The notes under the pieces are model-generated. The model did not search any database and was not told where the DNA came from. It saw only the letters and a list, made by a program, of their open reading frames with translations. A program made the position numbers and the translations under genes. A stretch of 64,000 nucleotides of DNA from Primulina eburnea. Lineage: Eukaryota; Streptophyta; Magnoliopsida; Lamiales; Gesneriaceae. Numbering within the stretch: the stretch's first letter is position 1; each line of letters starts with the position of its first letter. The stretch is from assembly GCF_022965805.1 (NCBI RefSeq), contig NW_027331447.1, positions 62,001 through 126,000 on the forward strand. The letters run 5' to 3'. Below are positions 58,204-64,000 of the stretch, one piece after another.

Positions 58204-59885
58204 CATTCCATGCTTAGATAATAGAAAATTTTGTCTCCCAACCTTTCACCTCCCTTGCATGCCTTTCTTTTTGGGTTTGTAACAATTACAAAGCCCATGG
58301 ACTTTTATTTAAATGTCCGAAACACATTTGAGACCATTTAACCATTGCTTGATTTTACTCAAGCCCACTAGTCTAATAATTATTTCTAATTGGGCTCTAC
58401 AAGACCCAATATTGTTTAATTAATTTAACAATTGAATTAGTTTAATTATTTGGACTCTACTAGGCCCACTAGTGTTTGATTAGTTCAACACTTGAATTAA
58501 TTTAATTTAGTCCATAATAATGTTTATGAAAATCACAATTTTCAAATACATTATTTGTTTGGCCAACTTTTAATGTAGGAACACTTCCATAAATTAAAAT
58601 TTACATTTCTCTCATAGAAGTCATACTTCTATTTTGTCTTTACGCTTATAAACTCATTTATAAGCCGTTCAACACATTGAACTAATTTCTCCTTTATATA
58701 AGTCATAATTCTAATTTTCCTTACGCTTATAAACTCCTTTATAAGCCGTTCAACACATTGAACTATTTCTCTTCTCAACGGGATCTAGAAAGCTAGTACT
58801 TGTGTGGCCCTCAATGGTTCATTGATACAACTAGCCGTGGGTTCACATCTCCATGTGATTCGGACTAAACATGTCCTTATATGAGCATACACCAATTGCT
58901 CCATTCTTACTTATCAACTCCTTGATAACAAGAATGTCAGAACTCAAGTCTGATAGTACCCAACCAACCATGTTAAACGCCTAGCAGCATCGCTTACATG
59001 ATTCCCTAGGTATCAAATGATAGTGCATGCAAGAACCATTCATTTATGGTTAGCGTACAGTACGGTCCCTTCAACTCATATATCCCGATCGATTCGACAA
59101 CCATTGGTTTATCGAGAGTTGTCAATGAATCGATACTATGTGTCATGTCGTAGTTTCATCGATGGTGTAATCTATGAAACCTCTTTCATAATTACCACCA
59201 TACTCTGATTAGAGATTTCAATCTACATACATATGATAACACATAGGATATCCATACCCGAAGGTAAGCGGTGAATCCCGACTACAATGCATCGACTCCT
59301 ATATGTTTCGATAGAACACCCAACCTTGCCACCTGATGACCCCATGAGTGTCGGTAAACAAGTCAAAGTGTAATTCTAGCACATAGAGTCTCAATGTTGT
59401 CCCGGGTCATAAGGACTAATGGTGTACAACCATAAACTAGGACGTTTCCACTCGATAAGTGAGAACCACTTGGAAAGTCCTTTATGGAGGGTTGTTCAGT
59501 GCACTCTACCAAGAGAACCTATCTGCATGCTCGGACATCACAATGTCCCCTACCAATGAAACATGGTAATCACATCGCAGATACTAGTCTCGAACTCTAG
59601 CGGCCTATATCCTTCTTAGCGGCGGCTGAATCGACTAGGAACTGTTTAAAATATACAGTATTCCAAATATGAGTTTCATGATACTCATCATATGAGCATC
59701 TCATATTCTTTCTACTATTTGTATATTCAAGGTCTTTATCTATGCAACTAGCATGGGTATACAGATAAAGATTTGCCAAAACAATAATTTCAAATATTAT
59801 TAAAATAAAGATTGCTTATACATAGAGTTTCATTGTGAACACTCGGCCAACACTTAGCTTGACGGGCACCTACTCTAACACGCCT

Positions 59886-60860
59886 TACAAAATCAGCGCA
59901 CCTCTTGCCTATTAAGACGACTTTCACCATGACTCAGTATGCAGAGTTGTACATCCGCGAGATATACAGACTTCATGGTATCCCAGTTTCGATCGTGTCT
60001 GACAGAGACCCCAGATTCACTTCCTCGTTTTGGAAGAGTTTGCATTCGACCATGGGTACGAAGTTGTTGTTTAGCACGGCTTTCCACCCTCAGACTGTTG
60101 GTCAGTCAGAGCGAGTTATTCAGATTTGGAGGATCTTCTCCGTGGTTGTGTTATTTACTTCTCAAGGAGTTGGGAGTCGAAATTTCCATTGGTAGAGTTC
60201 ATTTATAACAACAGTTTTCAGTCTTCTATAGGTATGGCACCGTATGAAGCACTCTATGGTCGCAAGTGCAGATCTCCTGTTCATTGGGATGAAGTAGGGG
60301 AGAGATCAGAGTTGGGCCAGAGATTATTCAGCAGGCTGCCGATGTAGTAATCAAGATCTGTGCTAGAATGAGGACTGCTCAGAGACGACACAAGAGTTAT
60401 GCGGATCAGAGGAGGAGAGATCTAGAGTTTGCTGTCGAAGACCATGTCTTTGTGAAGATAACACCTATAAAGGGTGTTATGCGCTTTGGAAAGAAAGGAA
60501 AGCTCAGTCCGAGATTCATTGGACCATTTGAGATCCTCGACAGAGTTGGGACGTTAGCTTATCGTGTTGCTCTTCCGTCGAATCTGGGCGGAGTACACAA
60601 TGTGTTCCACGTCTCTATGCTGAGGAAGTATATGGCAAATCCTACGCATGTCTTGAACTTTGAGCCGTTGCAGCTTACTCCGAACCTGTCTTATGAAGAG
60701 AGACCAGTGCAGATCTTAGACAGACAGTAGAAGAAGCTTCGGAACAAGCTGGTTAAGCGAGTGAAAGTCAAATGGCTTAACCATTCAGAGGAGGAAGCTA
60801 CGTGGGAGTCTGAGCCAGAGATGAGGAGTCAGTATCCCGAGTTATTCGGTGAGTTTTAAT
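59886..60860 (+). pseudogene. pol: Element C pol, rest of integrase and chromodomain
   Basis: Joins 46621 across the solo LTR: TKSAHLLPIKTTFTMTQYAE, HGIPVSIVSDRDPRFTSSFW with the second catalytic Asp, QSERVIQI with the Glu, then a frameshift near 60125, DLEFAVEDHVFVKITPIKG, a shift near 60345, RPVQILDRQ followed by TAG near 60728, and VKWLNHSEEEATWESEPEM: a chromodomain-like end. Inactive copy. Confidence 0.88.
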
Positions 60861-60880
60861 TTCAAGGATGAAATTACTTT

Positions 60881-63408
60881 TAAGGGGGGAGGGTTGTAGA
60901 ACCCGTAAATTAGACTACGTATAAGCCATGCATAATTCTAGTATTTAAATATGATTTTATTGCATGAGAATTTAAATTATTTTCTTTAAATTTAATTATT
61001 TTATTGCAGTAGTTTAATTGTTACCTTTTCAGTTAATTGAGTGAGGCCGGACTGGAGTTGGAGTTTGAGAAAAAATTTAATGTTAAGAAATAATTTCTAT
61101 AATTTATTTAAGTTAAATAATAAGTTAATTTAATGTAAAAGAAAGCTTGAGGAATTATTTATATAATTTGAGATAGGTAGAAAATAAAGTTCAATAATTA
61201 ATTTCTTAATTCACTAAAATATTGAATGGGTAGATAAAACATTAAATACTTAAAATACAATATTAAGAAATATTTTTCCCTTCCATTTAAATTTTATTTA
61301 CCACTAATTAATATTTAAGCAATAATTTTACCATGTTTATCTAGCAACTTTTCCCTCCTTTTTAATGATGATAAAATCGGCCATGAACCCTAGAATATCA
61401 ACCTCAAATCTTTGATATCATTCTCCCTTCCTCATCTCTCAAAATCAAAGATAGAAAAGATTATTTGCTCCCTTTATCTTGCAACCTTTCCTTCATCTCA
61501 TAGACTCATTTCTTCTCTCCATTATTCGAAATTTCAGAGCTTAAACAAGAGAGAAAATCTTGATGTAGCCATAGAAAAATAGAGAGGAAAAGTGAAAAAA
61601 GCGAAGCGCTCCGCCTCCTCCGCGCCCCGTCGTTGTTTTATTTTGTTTTCTTTAAAAAAATCCAGGCATGTCTATATTGTTCTTCCACTCTTCAATCAAT
61701 CCATATTAATATTTTGAAACATCATACTCATGATTTTTTTAGCAAAAACCGAAATCACATGACTGAAATTTTGAGTGAAACATACACAGATTTTTCGGCC
61801 CTCTTCATTGCTACCTCACGGTTTGGTTTTTTTTTTAGTACAGGTGGTTGGCTCGTGTCCAGACTCCCAAAGCTGCTTCTAGACATGTACTAGGACATGT
61901 TAGGATCATATTGGTCCATTCTTTCAAGCCCCATACCCGCTGGAAATTTAGAAACGTCAGCAAAACGTCCCTATTGTCACTTGTGTTCGATTTTTCTTGG
62001 TTGCTGTCAAAGGAGGATGCTCCTGACCTTGGCTGCCCTACGGGCTATAGCCATGGTTAGAACACCTCCATGTTATGTCTAAGAGATGACCAAGTCGCCC
62101 TTTTGAGGCTTAGTCCACGATGGAATCAGTTTTCAAATCAAAACAAGAACAGCCGCCTTCTACCCTTCCTTTTTACTGCATGTGTATTTCCCTGTTTTGA
62201 TGTTTGGGGTGAATCTCGGTTGGCCTCTGGCCCTTAGCCCTGGTTCACTCCATACCTCATGATGTCTAGATCGTGCCATGGTCAATAAAATGGGCATTGG
62301 AATGGTCCGTGACAGCAAGCGAACCCGTCCTCGCCGCACGCACAAATTTTGTCTCGGGTGGGACGTGCGGCGCATTTCTGGTGTGGTTTGAATTGTGGCT
62401 GGCCTAGGGCCCTTAGCCATGGTTCAAACCATTCCTTAGGATGTTTTTAAGAGGTTTTGGTCGGTGGTTCAAGCTGCAATGGCCATTAGCCTAGCAAACA
62501 ACGCAAGGAAATGCAAACACAGCGGTTGTATATTTTTGACAGCAAGTGTGCTTCGGTTCAGAGGCGTGTTTTCGAGTTCTTGTTGGCTTTTAGCCTATGG
62601 CCTTGGACTAGACAGTGTTTCATCAAGTTAGAAGGTCATGTTTTTGGCCGTTTGTGATTTGGTCAAGTTTAGAGGTCTTACGAGAAATTACGATGCGATG
62701 TGCCAAATTGACTCTCGAAAGAGCGTTTCATGTTTTGGCCTCCATTCACCAAAATTTCTACTTGTATCATTTTAGGAGCACTGTTTCATCATTTTAGGTG
62801 TATTTTAATCATGAATAAATGATGGTTCGGTGTTGGTTCGGGTTGGCACGGAGTCATGATTAAGTACTAAGTCATTGGGCGTAATTGTCTCGTTTTTGGA
62901 GTCAATTACAAAGTTTGGTCAAGTAAAATCATTTGCATATTTTTCATGTTAGATTTAAGTCGCAGCGAGCCTGGGAACGATCCAACCCATTTGTTAAAAT
63001 TAACACAGGATATTTAATTACGTTATTTAATTATATTACGTGCATAAAAATATAAAATATTCATTTTTGAGATTTATGTGATATTGCTTGAGGCCACTTC
63101 ACTATCATGGGATTATTACTTCACCCGGTGGTCACTCACCGGTTCAGTTCAGTTCAGTTCCACCCAGTATACTGTGGCATTAGTGTGATCAGACGATTAT
63201 TACTTCACCCGGTGGTCACTTACCGGTTCAGTTCAGGGGCCACTAGCGTAGAACATAATCTCAACAGAAAATTTATGACATGTTATTTTATGACGGGGCT
63301 CGATTGAGCAAACATTCCACTTATGAATTCCAATTCAGTTATGCACGTATTATATTTACTCATGTCATGATATTTACACGTTAAGTCAGTCTCATGATAA
63401 TTTCTTGT
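60881..63408 (+). repeat. Element C polypurine tract and truncated 3' LTR
   Basis: Polypurine TAAGGGGGGA at 60881-60890, LTR start TGTAGAACCCG at 60895. Colinear with 39992-43380 of the 5' LTR, without the MITE (empty site near 61980) and lacking a ~100-bp piece near 61290. Stops at TTTCTTGT where J begins; about 330 bp of the expected end are not seen. Confidence 0.88.
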
Positions 63409-64000
63409 TGATATGAATCTGGCCGGGCATGACGTGCTAATGGTTGGAAATAAATTCAAAGAGGCACTACAAGGAGTGATGATCATGGAAGAGGGGCTCG
63501 TGATGCATGGGAGTATGTTTGGAGATCAAAAGAACATTATTCAAGCATAATTTTTGTCGATCGAGGATACACGGACCTGTACACGGACCTGTACATGGGG
63601 GGGTCCGTGTCCATCACAATCGACAATGAAGAAAACCGAGCCTACACGGACCCATGCACGGAGGACTACACGGGGTCTGTGTCTTTTGTTTGCTGGATCT
63701 CTTGGGAATGCAACGTGTATATATATATATATATATGCGATTCCTTCTTCAGAAAGAAGAAAGGAAATCGAGGAAGGAGGAAGCTAAGAAATTCTCACGC
63801 CTTTTTACTTTAAGCCACCTGTCTGATTTTGAATCTAAGTATAGTACCGAGTTCCTGGCAACGATAGCTACAATTGGACGTAAGTTTTGTTACGTTTAGA
63901 CAAGATTTGATTTTATGATGTTGTCAGAATTGCATATGATTCAGATATAGCGTTTCTACTACCGTAGATATTGTAGAATCGAAGTCAGATTTAGAAACAG
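63409..64000 (+). repeat. LTR J, start of another A/B-superfamily element
   Basis: Probably starts TGATATGAATCTGG at 63409 inside LTR C, and runs off the window. From TCTCTTGGGAATGC (63698) it matches LTR B from 10575 with two substitutions to the window end, apart from TA-tract length. Upstream of that it has no similarity to B. TA tract 63719-63736. The start is uncertain, since it differs from the usual TGTAATGCCC. Confidence 0.75.
63569..63682 (+). repeat. Two paired modules in LTR J
   Basis: Units at 63569-63610 and 63644-63682 (spacing 75 bp): ACACGGACC..GGTCCGTGT and ACACGGACCC..GGGTCTGTGT, with internal repeats of CACGGACC. The linker ends AAAACCGAGCCT. Same position relative to the TA tract as modules in A, B and G. 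Confidence 0.78.

Larger units (their letters stand above)
46622..59880 (-). mobile_element. Solo LTR of copia F family, split by SIRE
   Basis: TGAATGGGG (46622) ..CTACTCTAACA (59880), target copies CGTCT/CGCCT with one mismatch. About 2.1 kb once the SIRE element (47088-58203) is removed. No coding region of its own, so it arose by LTR-LTR recombination. Orientation is as in F (minus strand). Short ORFs inside it are not protein-like. Confidence 0.85.
39992..63408 (+). mobile_element. Tekay-like Ty3/gypsy element C, interrupted
   Basis: 5' LTR 39992-43736, gag, internally deleted pol, 3' LTR 60895-63408 (truncated by J). Interrupted by a MITE in the 5' LTR and by a solo copia LTR plus SIRE element in integrase. 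LTR start TGTAGAACCCGTAAATT is shared by both ends. Sister to element D in pol and chromodomain. Confidence 0.9.

Overview
This is a gene-poor plant nuclear window made almost entirely of nested LTR retrotransposons. A plant host is indicated by a Ty3/gypsy Athila element with a long extra ORF, two chromodomain-bearing Tekay-type gypsy elements with ~3 kb LTRs, a Ty1/copia SIRE-type element, plant primer-binding sites matching initiator tRNA-Met (TGGTATCAGAGC), and a CACTA-like MITE. I see no convincing host gene, tRNA or rRNA. The repertoire suggests a eudicot; from memory the SIRE accessory ORF resembles proteins of Lamiales, but this is unverified.

Layout, left. (1) 1-9093 is the 3' part of an Athila element: gag end, intact protease-RT-RNase H-integrase ORF, a second ORF at 5202-6350, noncoding 3' region, 3' LTR 7658-9093. 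It sits inside the pol of (2), Tekay-like gypsy element 'D' (9094-22397, 5' half outside the window). D's pol is also split by (3), element 'B' (10174-18123), a complete gag-only LTR retrotransposon with a perfect GAGAA target duplication. D itself is inserted in an older gypsy integrase (22398-22700). (4) A reverse-strand copia relic 'F' fills about 23172-28500, followed by noncoding sequence.

Layout, right. (5) 29768-36886 is element 'A', a second gag-only element related to B; its 3' LTR is cut off and abuts (6) an inverted LTR 'G' (36887-38500). (7) 38501-39991 is a gypsy gag fragment 'H', the host of (8), Tekay-like gypsy 'C' (39992-63408). C's 5' LTR carries a MITE (41183-41940). C's integrase is split by a solo copia LTR (46622-59880), itself split by (9), a SIRE-type copia (47088-58203, reverse strand). 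C's 3' LTR is interrupted by (10), the start of another B-like LTR 'J' (63409-64000).

Most interesting structure. LTRs A, B, G and J share homologous core promoter and downstream sequence, but immediately upstream of the TATA tract each carries a different set of GC-rich paired palindromes in units of about 33-42 bp repeated every ~64-76 bp (mostly ~74). The unrelated Athila element has the same arrangement in its LTR and again upstream of its extra ORF, with a motif closely resembling that of B. LTR J is nearly identical to B from the core promoter onward and unrelated upstream, so whole upstream modules appear to be exchanged. Second, the SIRE element carries, between pol and its long 3' ORF, a 122-codon ORF on the opposite strand with its own TATA box and AATAAA signal, divergently oriented to the 3' ORF across a region rich in ACGT-core motifs.

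Coordinates were read by eye. Element boundaries supported by TG..CA ends, PBS, PPT or target duplications are good to a few bases; junctions of truncated elements are approximate.
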